This document shows positions 30,021 to 40,228 of a stretch of 64,000 nucleotides of DNA, piece after piece (within the stretch, counting starts at the first letter, position 1; each line of letters starts with the position of its first letter). The translations under genes and the position numbers were made by a program. Source of the stretch: Dendrolimus kikuchii (taxonomy: Eukaryota; Arthropoda; Insecta; Lepidoptera; Lasiocampidae); NCBI GenBank assembly GCA_019925095.2, contig CM034392.1, forward strand, positions 1,991,501-2,055,500, in the 5' to 3' direction. Under the pieces are notes generated by a model. It saw only the letters and a program-made list of their open reading frames with translations. It made no database searches and had not been told where the DNA came from.

Positions 30021-30985
30021 GTCGAGAGTATTTGGCGGGAACTGAAAGGAGACGTTGTGCTGTGCAGTTTTATTTTCTAAAAATGTGTAAAATTACTCTA
30101 AAATGAACAATAGTTGTAGGATATTGATAGTTTTTGAGTAGTAATTATGTGTTTTTGTGAGAAATGTGAACTGTATAGTCAAATGTGGCCTTTTGAGTTG
30201 TCACAATAACTCCGTTGAATGGCACCAGCTGATAACCTACAGTTCAGCTGTGCTACACATAGGCTTACGAGAATGAAGAAACTATATTGTAAACTAAGAT
30301 CTGGCTTAAAGGCCTAGCTGCCAAGTCATAAACTTAAATAAATAATAAAATATTAAAATCGTCGAGAGTTTTCGGCTGGAACTGAAAGGAGACGTTGTGT
30401 TGTGCAGTTTTATTTTCTAAAAATGTGTAAAATTACTCTAAAATGAACAAGAGTTGTAGGATATTGATAGTTTTTGAGTAGTAATTATGTGTTTTTGTGA
30501 GAAATGTGAACTGTATAGTCAAATGTGGCCTTTTGAGTTGTCACAATAACTACGTTGAATGGCACCAGCTGATAACCTACAGTTCAGCTGTGCTACACAT
30601 AGGCTTAAGAGAATGAAGAAACTATATTGTAAACTAAGATCTGGCTTAAAGGCCTAGCTGCCAAGCCATAAACCTAAATAAATAATAAAATATTAAAATC
30701 GTCGAGAGTTTTCGGCTGGAACTGAAAGGAGACGTTGTGTTGTGCAGTTTTATTTTCTAAAAATGTGTAAAATTACTCTAAAATGAACAAGAGTTGTAGG
30801 ATATTGATAGTTTTTGAGTTGTAATTATGTGTTTTTGCGAGAAATGTGAACTAATTAACCAAATGTGGCCTTTCGAGTTTTCACAAGAACTCCATTGAAT
30901 GACGTCGATTGTAGCCTACAATACAACGGCGCCTGGCTTAAAGGCCTAGTTGCCAAGCCTTAAACATAAAAAAAATATTAAAATC
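30021..30985 (+). repeat. Tandem array of SINE-D, 340-bp period, three units
   Basis: Each unit starts GTCGAGAGT (30021, 30361, 30701), then GGAACTGAAAGGAGACGTTG, AAAATGTGTAAAATTACTC, AAATGTGGCCTTTTGAGTTG, CTGTGCTACACATAGGC, and ends in ATAAATAATAAAATATTAAAATC. Units 1 and 2 differ at few sites; unit 3 is shortened (~280 bp) and more diverged. The A-rich tail of one unit is the linker to the next. Confidence 0.92.
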
Positions 30986-31556
30986 GTCATTATGTCACGA
31001 ACGTGCAGTTTTCTTTTATAATTAAAATAAATACAGTCCACAACAAATTATTATTTAATCAAGTCTTTGTTTAACAGTTAGTTTTGTCTCCCTGCCACGC
31101 ATCTACTTGGCGAGCTGTACCTTATTCTACGTAAGGATGAAAAGCATCTGTTTTATTACAGCGTTCAAATATATTACCTGGAAGCCTTTAAAACTCCAAC
31201 TACAAAATGTGAAATAGTAATGAAATATTCGAAACATAAACTTAGTATCATGGCCGCGGCTTCAATAAAATAATAAAATATTGAAAATTTGAATACTGAA
31301 CACAAGAATGTATGTTGACATCGTAAAGAGATGCACCGTGCGCCCTGTGCCTCGTGCGGTTTTAGTGCCGCATAAAATTATTGATGCAGCACAAAGTCGT
31401 ATGTCGTGTGTCGACGCGGCGTCTTTTATGAGTTACGTATTACGTGACATGTCGTTTCAATGTGGCGGCGTTTCTATTTATTGCGTCCACATTAGTGTTT
31501 GTATGAAATTTGAGTGCGAATATTTTGTATTGGAATTGAGTAGCTCGAAAATCTTA
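30986..31556. other. Unassigned; one unexplained 84-codon frame
   Basis: The open frame 31308-31562 (plus) has Cys/Ser/Val-rich content and no motif I recognise, and runs into HelA. Probably chance. Confidence 0.3.
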
Positions 31557-31765
31557 TCTTAATATATATAAATTACGTGTCACGTTGTTTGTCCGCGATG
31601 GACTCCTAAACTACTTGACCGATTTTAATCAAATTCGCACACCGTGTGCAGTTTGATCGGACTTGAAAGATAGGCGAGCTTACATTTGGACCCGGTAGGT
31701 GGCGCTGGAATCGGGTTCTAAATTTTATTTCTTCAGAGCAGAACAACGTCTGCCGGGACAGCTAG
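31557..31765 (+). mobile_element. Helitron HelA, first of three in tandem
   Basis: TCTTAATATATATAAATTAC to GGGACAGCTAG, same length as 2294-2502. The next Helitron starts at the very next base. Confidence 0.9.
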
Positions 31766-31969
31766 TCTTTATATATATAATTCTTCTGTACGTGTGTTGA
31801 CAGTGAACTCCTCCTAAACGGCTGGATCGATTTGAATGAATTTTTTTTTGTGTGTTCAAGTGGATTCGAGGATGGTTTAGATTCACAATTGGACCCGGTA
31901 GGTGGCACTGCAATCGGGTTCTAAATTTTATTTCTTTCCCGGCAGAACAACGTCTGCCGGGACAGCTAG
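31766..31969 (+). mobile_element. Helitron (HelA/HelB relative), second of three
   Basis: Starts TCTTTATATATATAATTC and ends GCCGGGACAGCTAG. It shares the GGTAGGTGGC, GGGTTCTAAATTTTATTTCT and hairpin region with HelA but has a different 5' half (GACAGTGAACTCCTCC). Confidence 0.87.
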
Positions 31970-32170
31970 TACTAATATATAAAGATGAAGAGTTTGTTTG
32001 TTTGAAAGCGCTAACCTCAGGAACTACTAGTCTGATTTGAAAAATTCTTTCAGTGTTAGATAGCCCATTTATTGAGGACGACTATAGGAGCGGATCACTA
32101 ATGAAGAATGTTTCAAAATCGGGGGGCTTTTCCACTATTCCACGCGGACGAAGTTTCAGGCACAAGCTAG
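31970..32170 (+). mobile_element. Helitron HelC, third of three
   Basis: TACTAATATATAAAGATGAA, TTTGAAAAATTCTTTCAGTG, AATGTTTCAAAATCGG, end AGGCACAAGCTAG. Other HelC copies (40837, 45726) have a TC-bearing leader before TACTAATATATAAAG that is missing here, so the 5' tip was lost at the junction. Confidence 0.82.
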
Positions 32171-32346
32171 TGAGAGATAAGACTGAGCTAGTTTCCATTA
32201 TAAAACTTATCTTTCATTCGCTAAGTTAGTGACTTAATAGCTCAACTGCCCAATCGACTCAGTTGCCGACACGGACCATATTGTCATCAACATGTACTTT
32301 ATACAGTGTAAATAGATATTTGTACATATAAAAATGAAGTTCAGAT
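32171..32346. other. Unassigned stretch
   Basis: No gene. Confidence 0.4.
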
Positions 32347-32385
32347 ACTTGAGCCAGGGCTGTAGCTAGAGTCGAGTCGTTTGAG

Positions 32386-32429
32386 GTAGGGCAGCATTGG
32401 TTACATACCTGTAACCAATGCCGCCCTAC
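32386..32429. repeat. Hairpin, ~20-bp stem
   Basis: GTAGGGCAGCATTGGTTACA, 4-nt loop TACC, then TGTAACCAATGCCGCCCTAC. Nearly perfect pairing. Confidence 0.75.
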
Positions 32430-32564
32430 CGCCGTACCTTCCGGGCGGAATTAAAAAAACAATTGTATTGATTATTGACTAAACCTCTGTTTGCCGTACA
32501 CTTCACTTAATCAAACTACAAACAATCATAATCAATCTCTAGTTTATGTTTATTTTAGTTTAAA

Positions 32565-32632
32565 AGGGGCTTCCCCGTACCATAGATTGCAATATAGCCC
32601 ATATTGCAAACTATGGTACGGGGAAATCCCCT
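32565..32632. repeat. Hairpin, ~31-bp stem
   Basis: AGGGGCTTCCCCGTACCATA and ATTGCAATAT pair with ATATTGCAAA and CTATGGTACGGGGAAATCCC around a 5-nt loop AGCCC; about 3 mismatches. Confidence 0.75.
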
Positions 32633-32682
32633 CTGCATCACAGATATTATAATTAAATAAACCCATCGCTTCATATGATTTG

Positions 32683-32915
32683 CCAGGTGGTAGGGCATTT
32701 GTCCGACTGGATGGCTACCACCCCTGGTCTAAAGTATGTCGCCATAACAACCTTGAGTTGTGTTCCGGAATTAGTGACCAGCTTCCAGTCTCTCTTAAGA
32801 GAGCAGCAGCGCATTTGTAGCACTTCTGGTGTTGCAAATGTCTATAGGCGATGGTAACCGCTTTCCATCAAGTGGGCCGTCTGCCTGTCTGCTGAACTCC
32901 TGCAATAAAAAAAAT
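32683..32915 (+). mobile_element. S1 retroposon, short form
   Basis: GCCAGGTGGTAGGGCATTTG to CTCCTGCAATAAAAAAAATG, nested in the hAT-type element. Confidence 0.87.
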
Positions 32916-33289
32916 GATGGCGCTTCAAATGCCATCTATACACAGAACAAAGAATTATTATAATATGAAATGAATGTCACAAACTGTGGTATTTTCGAAA
33001 AAGTTTAGATACATATCGCTACATTTTTTTAAAATCTGAAACTATGGACAAACAATTTAATAATAATAATTTATCTTAGTTTTTGTTATTTTTAAGGTAG
33101 GGCGTAGTGATTTCAAGGTAGGCCATTGCCCCACAATGCCCCCCCCTCCCAGCTACGGTCGTGACTTGAGCACATCTATTTATAAATGAGTAGCATACAC
33201 AATCAAAAGGACGGTAGTTATATTTTGGGTAGATACGTCGATTCTGGTTTTCTAAATATTTCTTCAGACTCGACCGATGTTTGAAGTCT

Positions 33290-33612
33290 AGGCTTAGCAG
33301 TAAAGCTTTTTTAAAAAGGTTTTTAAATACAAGCTTTTGAGATCCTGGATATCATGTAGCAGCAGATTCCTAGACAAGACAAGTGAAACGAGCCCAAACA
33401 CGACGGGTCTATCTTGTTTAGTACAGGAGTTCCTGTGGCCACCTTCCGACTCCATCACCAGATCAGCTCCATGGTACCATATTCTTGCATTGTCACGTGA
33501 TATACACATACGTGCAAAATTTCAACTCAATCGGAAACCGGGAAGTTGGTCAAATTTAACTTGCAAGATTCCACCCAAACTTACATACATACATACATCC
33601 ATTGCAAATTAA
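33290..33612 (+). mobile_element. Retroposon family E
   Basis: GGTTTTTAAATACAAGCTTT, GGCCACCTTCCGACTCCATC, ACATACGTGCAAAATTTC, CGGAAACCGGGAAGTTGG, then an ACATACATACATA-type tail. Also at 37995-38307 (plus) and 48350-48610 (minus). Probably a LINE 3' UTR or SINE; the repeat-type tail supports retroposition. Confidence 0.65.
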
Positions 33613-33848
33613 ATAAAAGCTTGTAAATAAGCAAGTACTTACCGGAGACTGCTGTTAATACCTCTACATTGTAGTAGTTTTATTTTATTACATTTTTATC
33701 CCGATAATTGAAGTCGTTTCCTTATAATAGGCGGATTAGCAAAAATAGATGGCGCTGGAATCGAGTATATGAATATTATTATAATTAACGTACAATACAG
33801 TCCAATATGGAACAACTAGCACTAATAATAATATTAATATTATACCGC
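33613..33848. other. Unassigned stretch
   Basis: No gene. Confidence 0.4.
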
Positions 33849-34560
33849 AGGGGGGCTTTGTGGCGAAGCCTTAGGTGAGTAGCGACACCTCGTACCTGAC
33901 TCCGGGGGCCAAAGCAAGGCCCCAGCCTCCGTGCTTGCCTTCGCCAACTGGCACGGAGTGGAGATCGCTAGAGTGGAGTGGAAGTGATAAATGGTATCAC
34001 GTCAGAAGTAGCTTCGGTGAACCTGCAGCCCACCTCTACACCCATGTTGCCTTCTATGGCATTTTTTGGGGCCCATGCAGGGAGTAGCGAGTCACCGTCT
34101 GCACATTTTTCCAAGTTCCCCGAACATTGCGACGGGTAGACGCCATAGTCCCCATATTCTCAGACTCCTAGCACCACTAGTTCACCCCAATAGCCCGGTA
34201 CTTTTTGATCTCATTTCCTACAATAGTCCTATACTGGCCGGGGCTTGTCCTTGGGTGCATTATTATATGGTGTAGACAGGGATAATCGCCGGTCAGTGTT
34301 ACACCACATTTACATTAAATTTGTCAAGGGGCTCCAAAAGTCCGGATCCATTTTTATAGGCCGTGGTTTAAACGACATACAGTATATTAATAAACTAATA
34401 ACCGCATAACTTGGCCAAAAAGTGCCTTAAACGATTCATATTGCAAACAGGCGAGCCCTGTAATTGGGCAGGCGCATTACAGCGGGCCGTGTGCCGGCAC
34501 AATTGAAACACCCGTCACAAGCCGAGACATGTTTACGAGCCACTTAATAAAACTAGTGGT
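33849..34560 (+). repeat. GC-rich block, possible retroelement 5' region
   Basis: Markedly GC-richer than its surroundings (GGGGGCTTTGTGGCGAAGCC, ACTCCGGGGGCCAAAGC). Around 34044-34131 one frame reads MLPSMAFFGAHAGSSESPSA then HFSKFPEHCDG, stop. I cannot identify it. A 5' UTR or degenerate ORF1 of a LINE is a guess from composition only. Confidence 0.3.
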
Positions 34561-34648
34561 TAACGACGATATAATTTATTTTATTACCGCACCGTTGAGT
34601 AGAAAAATTTGTTCAAATATATGAAGCGGAAATTAAATCGTGTAATGA

Positions 34649-34850
34649 ATTGGACCTACTTATGCAAAACAGAACCAATCCAGAAACATGCCAAAATTGG
34701 GTTAAGGATGCGAAAGACTTTCAAAATGCACCATATGTTTTTTCCAAAATATAGACATATTTTTTTGTACGCAAAATTTTAATAAAAACGACTTTTTCTC
34801 AAAACTGTTAGTATGTGGGTTGGTTCTATTTTGCATAAGTAGGTCCAATT
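34649..34850. mobile_element. TIR element, ~202 bp
   Basis: ATTGGACCTACTTATGCAAA / ACAGAACCAA at the left is inverted at the right as TTGGTTCTATTTTGCATAAG / TAGGTCCAAT, ~29-bp TIRs with one mismatch. Flanks share ATCGTGT (left ends 34643, right begins 34851). No ORF. Confidence 0.75.
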
Positions 34851-35298
34851 ATCGTGTGAATAAAAAGACTTGTTACATCTATTTGCTTTTTAACAGACTT
34901 CAAAAAGGAGGTTCTTAATTCGTCTGTATGTTGTTTTTTTGTATGTTCGTTACTCGATTTCTCTATCAATTGTAAACCGATTTTCAAAATTTTTCTTTTA
35001 ATCGAAAGGTTATACTCCCAAATAAGCTACATTTAAAGACTAATTCATGAATATTAACTACGTATAGGCAGTCATTATAATTCAAATGAAATTTTATGTA
35101 AGCACTAATTTCAGAATTTTTTTTCAGGTTTTTTTTACAATAATGCGGTAGTGAAATGGAGTCAAGCTTAGGCGATACGAAAGCCGGTAAGTTTAGCCTA
35201 TTTCTATATTAACGCGAGATGCGTGATAACTTTGATACTGTGTTTCAAGCGAACTTAGACAAATTGTAGTTTTTGTTTTTGTTGTATTGTATTATTTA
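34851..35298. other. Unassigned, starts with a GACTTCAAAAAGGAGG MITE end
   Basis: CAGACTTCAAAAAGGAGGTT near 34895 resembles the ACCGACTTCAAAAA terminus at 3291. No gene. Confidence 0.4.
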
Positions 35299-35344
35299 CA
35301 TACATACATAACTTCACGCCAGTTCCCTTGCGGGGTAGGCACGA
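35299..35344 (-). mobile_element. L-ATGT LINE 3' end of only 46 bp, with TSD
   Basis: The insert is the tail (ATGT repeats) plus ~34 bp of LINE (TCGTGCCTACCCCGCAAGGG, AACTGGCGTGAAGT). Flanked by a perfect 12-bp TSD TTGTATTATTTA at 35287-35298 and 35345-35356. Confidence 0.93.
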
Positions 35345-35504
35345 TTGTATTATTTAATTCCTTTTTTTTTATTTTATATCTAATTTTCCAATATTGCATC
35401 AAATTTATTATAATTTTCTTATAGTTGTATGAGCCAAATGCGTAACATGAATTATTTTTTTAGTGGAAACTTAGTTGATATATGTATTAAGTTATAATAA
35501 TATA

Positions 35505-35722
35505 ATAATCGGCAGACAAACACACACATTGTATATCCCCAAATTAAGCAAGTTACGCTTGTGTTATGGATAATATACAACGGACTACTCTGGGGCCGAT
35601 CCCAGACACCCAGACCATAGTAAATAAGGGAGAAAATACGTTTCCGAAATTTACTATACCAGGAATCGAACCCGGAACCTCTGCGTTGCAGTGAGGTACG
35701 CCGGCAAAGGCTTAGCCTAGTT
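35505..35722 (-). mobile_element. tSINE-1 (tRNA-derived SINE), A-box damaged
   Basis: The minus strand has GGTTCCGGGTTCGATTCCTG (B box GGTTCGATTCC) and body CCAGAGTAGTCCGTTGTATA, CAAGCGTAACTTGCTTAATT. The A-box side is diverged compared with 35937-36175. Confidence 0.75.
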
Positions 35723-35936
35723 ATGTGTTTTATATTGACGAATTATAATTATTGTATGTTTCCCAAATAAATTAAATAAATAAACTTACTTTTCAGACCG
35801 AAAAACCGTAAAAAAATAATCACAAGCTTCCCACTTTAAGGTAAGGACATTTCCATTTCAGAGTAAGCAGCTGTATTTAAACACACTCTTGTCTACTGAC
35901 TACTGACACTACTGACCGTAGACACAACTGAACGAA

Positions 35937-36175
35937 TTTGACGGCCTCTGTGGTTAAGCGGGTTAAGCCTTTGCCGGCGTACCTCACTGCAACGCAGAGG
36001 TTCCGGGTTCGATTCCTGTTATAGTAAATTTCGGAAAACGTATTTTCTCCGTTATTTACTATGGTCTGGGTATCTGGGATCGGCCCGAGAGTAGTCCGTT
36101 GTATATTACCCATAACACAAGCGTAACTTGCTTAATTTGCGGATATATAATATGTATGTTTGTCTGCCGATTATT
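35937..36175 (+). mobile_element. tSINE-1 (tRNA-derived SINE)
   Basis: A box TGGTTAAGCGGG at 35951-35962, B box GGTTCGATTCC near 36006-36016, ~44 bp apart as in tRNA genes; both are needed for pol III transcription. The body matches 35505-35722 (inverse) and 49040-49250. Not a functional tRNA: no acceptor stem closes the head. Confidence 0.8.
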
Positions 36176-36187
36176 ATAAATAATTTA

Positions 36188-36413
36188 CATACATATATAA
36201 CTTCACGCCAGTTCCCTTGCGGGGTAGGCACGAAGAACAGAGCGCCATTTAGGCCCATTCTTACACACCTCACTTGCTTCTTTGACATTCATAACTCTTG
36301 TCATGCACGCTCGTCTGTTCTTAAGGCTCCTGACATCACCCTCTGCTAGTACGATGAATTTGATCATGGAAGGTGTGTCGTGGCCTTCCACGACTGGAAG
36401 GCCACGACACACC
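36188..36413 (-). mobile_element. L-ATGT LINE 3' end with 5' inversion and TSD
   Basis: TSD TTATAAATAATTTA (14 bp) at 36174-36187 and 36414-36427. The body is minus-strand LINE up to GTGGCCTTCCACGACT; then GGAAGGCCACGACACACC is present in the opposite orientation. A terminal 5' inversion within one TSD-bounded insert is the signature of twin priming. Confidence 0.9.
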
Positions 36414-36589
36414 TTATAAATAATTTACTGGATTATTGTCATTAAAAAAAATGAAACTCGTCACAAAGCTAGCTTATATCTCGTGGAAACACTTAGGGTA
36501 TGTTTTGTCTTCAGTACCAGTATTGCTATTCACTAACAAATGTGTTGTCGTCATTGAAACGTGAAAGAAGTTTCGCTAGCTGAGAGGAA

Positions 36590-36925
36590 CTGATTGATCT
36601 GGTGACAACGCCTCGCTTTTACAACCACACCGCTCGCCAGCGACGGGATATTCAACCCCATTTCCTTGAGCTCCCACGCTCAACTACGCAACGGTTTTCT
36701 AGAACATTTATTCCGCTTACAACAATGATCTGGAGGGAAATTCCCGCCAAGGTTTTCCCTTTGCGCTATGATATGGTGTTCTTTAAGAAGAGAGTTATAA
36801 AATTTCTTAGAGGTCGCTTACGCGTTGGTGACACCACTGGTGTTGCAAATGTCCTTAGGCGACGGTAACCCCTTTCCATCCGGTGGGCGGTCTGCCTGTT
36901 TGCCTGCTTCAGGCTATATAAAAAA
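36590..36925 (+). mobile_element. Jockey-type LINE ORF2 C-terminus with tail
   Basis: FYNHTARQRRDIQPHFLELP, RSTTQRFSRTFIPLTTMIWR, GDTTGVANVLRRR, stop at 36868, then CCATCCGGTGGGCGGTCTG and the hairpin tail GCCTGCTTCAGGC. Homologous to 6716-7330 but begins ~95 residues before the end; intact over that span. Confidence 0.87.
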
Positions 36926-37414
36926 TTCCTCATGCTGGTACATATATTTTTGGCAAGTAAAAAAATCTTAATTTGTTTACCTACAACAAACAAACAGTTG
37001 TAACAACGACCTATAGAACCCACAGAAGTTCACTATGCAGAGAATAGATGAGTATGTGATATCAGGTACGACTCCACTTTCCCTCTTTTCCGCGAATCTA
37101 CAAGAATCCCATCCGTCAAAGTCGGCTCGGCTTTTGTATAAGCTGAATCAGTGACCGACCCCTGCCACCACGCTGTATGTGATTATACAAGATATTATGA
37201 CGTATCACTTAGGTACCAGTTCGTCAAGTATGCATACGAAGTAATAATCCTTTTGTAGCTTATAATAAAAAGTGGCCAAGTGCTTATTGGCCTAGTTGAT
37301 GAAAGTGTATTATTCTTAGTTAATTACTACAAGGTTTTAAAAAAGCAGTGAGCTGTTTAAGTTGTATAAATCTTTGTTTTAATCTGCACATATATCATTT
37401 CTTGATCTAAAGAG
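36926..37414. other. Unassigned stretch
   Basis: No gene or recognised repeat. Confidence 0.4.
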
Positions 37415-37660
37415 AGAAAGAAAGAAAGAAAAACTTTATTTATACATATAATAACTTATACATTACTATACAGAGAGCATATTTTGAGAATTTGTAAGCC
37501 GCATTTTCAGTAAACAAGGGTTGCACTCAGCATATTGCTGTGCCGGAATTATATCTGAAACAACGCCGATTTTCACTGCAAACCTTCTGATGATATGTGT
37601 TCTCATCTCATGTGTGATGAGTGAACTGACTGATTGACTAGGACCACGAATATTTCATGT
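37415..37660 (-). mobile_element. Retroposon 3' end with (TTTC)n tail
   Basis: Minus strand: ACAGCAATATGCTGAGTGCA, ATAAATAAAGTTTTTC then (TTTC)n. A similar tail with ACTTTATTT occurs at 63775. Confidence 0.5.
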
Positions 37661-37684
37661 GGGTTCTTTCTATACTGTAATAAA

Positions 37685-37888
37685 ATAATAATAATAGTTT
37701 AAAAAAGAAACTAAAAAAATACGCTTTTATAGAAAATCCAACTAAAAAATAGAAAATAAATTTTAATAAATTTGAATTAAAAATAGTGTAATAAAAAATG
37801 ATTTTATTGTAAAAAAATATTTTCTATTTTTTAGTTGAATTTTATATAAAAGTGTATTTTTTAGTTTCTTTTTTTAACTATTATTTAT
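37685..37888. mobile_element. AT-rich foldback, ~70-bp arms
   Basis: AATAATAGTTTAAAAAAGAA, AATCCAACTAAAAAATAGAA on the left are inverted as TTTCTATTTTTTAGTTGAAT, TTTCTTTTTTTAACTATTAT on the right, ~60-nt loop. No ORF. Confidence 0.65.
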
Positions 37889-37994
37889 TTTTAATTATTT
37901 GGTGATTATTTAGTGATTTAATTCCCTTCTCCGTGGAAACTTTGAAAAAAGAATTAAATACACTCTTATGATAAAATGTAACGTTATGTAAAAA

Positions 37995-38307
37995 TAAGCT
38001 TTTTTAAAAAGGTTTTTAAATACAAGCTTTTGAGATCCTGCATATCATGTAGCAGCAAAGTGCTAGCCAAGACAAGTAAAACGAGCCCAAACACGACAGG
38101 TCTATCTTGTTTATTAGTACAGGAGTTTCTATGGCCACCTTCCGACTCCATCATCAGATCAGCTCCATGGTACCATATTATTGCATTGTCACGCGATATA
38201 CACATACGTGCAAAATTTCAGCTCAATCGGAAACCGGGAAGTCGATCAAATTTAACTTGAAAGATTCCGTTACTAACATACGCATGAAGCCAATAAAAGC
38301 GTATTAA
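37995..38307 (+). mobile_element. Retroposon family E
   Basis: Close to 33290-33612 over ~290 bp; the tail differs (CTAACATACGCATGAAGCC). Confidence 0.65.
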
Positions 38308-39691
38308 TAAAAGAAAAGAATATTATTGTGATTATAATAATGCCGAGATGTACTAAACGTTTATACTGCAACGTTTATATTAATTTGATTGATTAATATT
38401 ATATAAAGGCCAGGCAACATTATGAACTGCCTGTATTGTACGTCGGAAAGGACAAACTGTCGTACTTATAAAGAATACATCTTTTCTATCGTGTGTTTAT
38501 GTGACAGTTTACGCAATAAATAATATTCTATTCGATAACATCTAATATAATATGGCTCATGGCTAAAACATTTTTATTCGTTACTAAATAATCCAAAAAT
38601 AGTCGAAATTTACGATCTGCTTAAACCGCTACGACCGGTTTCCCAACAACCGGTTTCTCAGGTTAACCGGTAGTGTGGACAGTTATAGCCGTTATAAATT
38701 GCAAGCAAACAAGTGCCTGTTGTACTCGTGCGGCGTACGAAAACAGTTCCGTGTAAAAAATATGAAGAGATATATTATGAAATTATTAAAACGATTTTAA
38801 GCGTAGTTTTATTATGTCTACTAGTGGCGAAAACTTAATAAAATATTATTATAACAAGTTATTCCGAATGTATGTAAGAGAATGTGTGTAAGGTGTTCGT
38901 AACGTACTGAAAACTATTGAGGAATATCAATTGAAAATGAGGTTTTATTTATTCGATTAATATTTAACCGACCTATTTCTTGGTTTCCCATAATGTTTAA
39001 ATAGAACTATGAGTTTCCATTTGAGATTTCACTTAATAATTTCGATCCTTTCCATCATCCAATTTCAAAGTATCTTCATCCATCATCACTAATATTCAAA
39101 TTAGGTTAAAAGCCCAATCAAAGTAGCTTATAGCTAGTATTATCATGTAGACTTGTGTTATTGTATAATAAATAACATAGACGTATATTATTATACATTA
39201 ACACACGTCAATCGATTGTCACGATTGACAAGTTATTATAACTGATTCCACAGCTGAGGAGTAGATATAAATATAAATAAAGTATTTATTGTACAATAAC
39301 GTTGATGTAACTATCCAATTTATCTTTACAATTTGAAAATGCCTCTTTAAAACAGTTTGCCTCGGTTAGACTCTCAAACAATTTGGACCGGTTAACCCGG
39401 TTCTTCTATTCCACTGGGTGGTTTGCAAAGTTATGTGCGTTGTAAATCGTGTGTAAACAAGTCACAGTAGCCCCGTGATGGTCCCGGTCGCGGGAATGAG
39501 GTGTTAAACGCCGGAGGCCGACACGAACCGGATAAATCCGGACATTGACATGTAAAACCGGGTCGCGGTGTTTTCGGTATGACGTATTGATACTTCGTGC
39601 GTGATTGCGTGGTGTTATGCAAGGTTTGTAAAGGTGTAAGGGTTACATATATCATATCATATAACGCTTTGGGCAAAATCAAAATAAATAA
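38308..39691. other. Mostly unassigned, ~1.4 kb
   Basis: About 38788-38850 matches a PLE-H terminus (AAACGATTTTAAGCG, GTAGTTTTATTATG, GCGAAAACTTAATAAAATA). About 39455-39600 is GC-richer and unidentified. The minus-strand frame 39431-39817 overlaps PLE-H and is not credible. Confidence 0.4.
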
Positions 39692-39763
39692 TAAATTAAT
39701 TAATATAATAAAACTACGTTTTAACGGTTTTAAGCGCGGTAATTTTATTTGATTTTGGTGTTT

Positions 39764-39801
39764 CCGACGTTTCGGCCACTTTTCAGTGGCCGTGATCACG
39801 G
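39764..39801 (-). ncRNA. Hammerhead-like ribozyme motif
   Basis: Full set on the minus strand: stem I TTCC/GGAA, core GTGATCA, stem II GGCCACT/AGTGGCC with GAAA loop, GAAA, ACGT, C. Confidence 0.55.
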
Positions 39802-40100
39802 AAGACAAAGATGTCAAGTGTCAACGAGTATTGTTAAAGTTTTATTTAGCCTACCGCCAACTTATTAATTTTAATTATTTAATTTTATTTTTAATTTTGT
39901 TTATGGTTATTATTTACTCTATGGGAGCCTAATCTAATTTTTTTTATTGCGAAGCGGTAGTAAATTAGATTAAGCTCCCATAGAGTAAATAATAACCATA
40001 AACAAAATTAAAAATAAAATTAAATAATTAAAATTAATAAGTTGGCGGTAGGCTAAATAAAACTTTAACAATACTCGTTGACACTTGACATCTTTGTCTT

Positions 40101-40138
40101 CCGTGATCACGGCCACTGAAAAGTGGCCGAAACGTCGG
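40101..40138 (+). ncRNA. Hammerhead-like ribozyme motif
   Basis: Mirror of 39764-39801 in the other palindrome arm; identical core and stems. Confidence 0.55.
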
Positions 40139-40228
40139 AAAAACCAAAATCAAATAAAATTACCGCGCTTAAAACCGTTAAAACGTAGTTTTATTATGTA
40201 TACAAGTCGCGAAAACTTAAGAAAATAT

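Larger units (their letters stand above)
32355..33163. mobile_element. hAT-type non-autonomous element, 809 bp
   Basis: 8-bp TSD ACTTGAGC (32347-32354, 33164-33171). Left end CAGGGCTGTAGCT and inverted right end CACGACCGTAGCT form imperfect TIRs; 8-bp TSD and CA-start are typical of hAT. It holds two strong hairpins (32386-32429 and 32565-32632) and S1 at 32683-32915. No transposase. Confidence 0.75.
39706..40228. mobile_element. PLE-H palindromic unit with 14-bp TSD
   Basis: Two PLE-H segments in opposite orientation (39706-39937 minus; ~39955-40228 plus) with a ~20-bp spacer, inserted as one unit: TSD TAAATTAATTAATA at 39692-39705 and 40229-40242. The arms share variants seen in no other copy here (TTAATAAGTTGGCGG, AAAAATAAAATTAAAT), so one copied the other. 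Each arm holds a ribozyme-like motif. The tail ACTTAAGAAAATAT is only on the right. Confidence 0.8.

Noticed and set aside
39431..39817. 128-codon minus-strand frame
   Set aside because: Begins within the PLE-H ribozyme region and runs through unassigned DNA; no motif.
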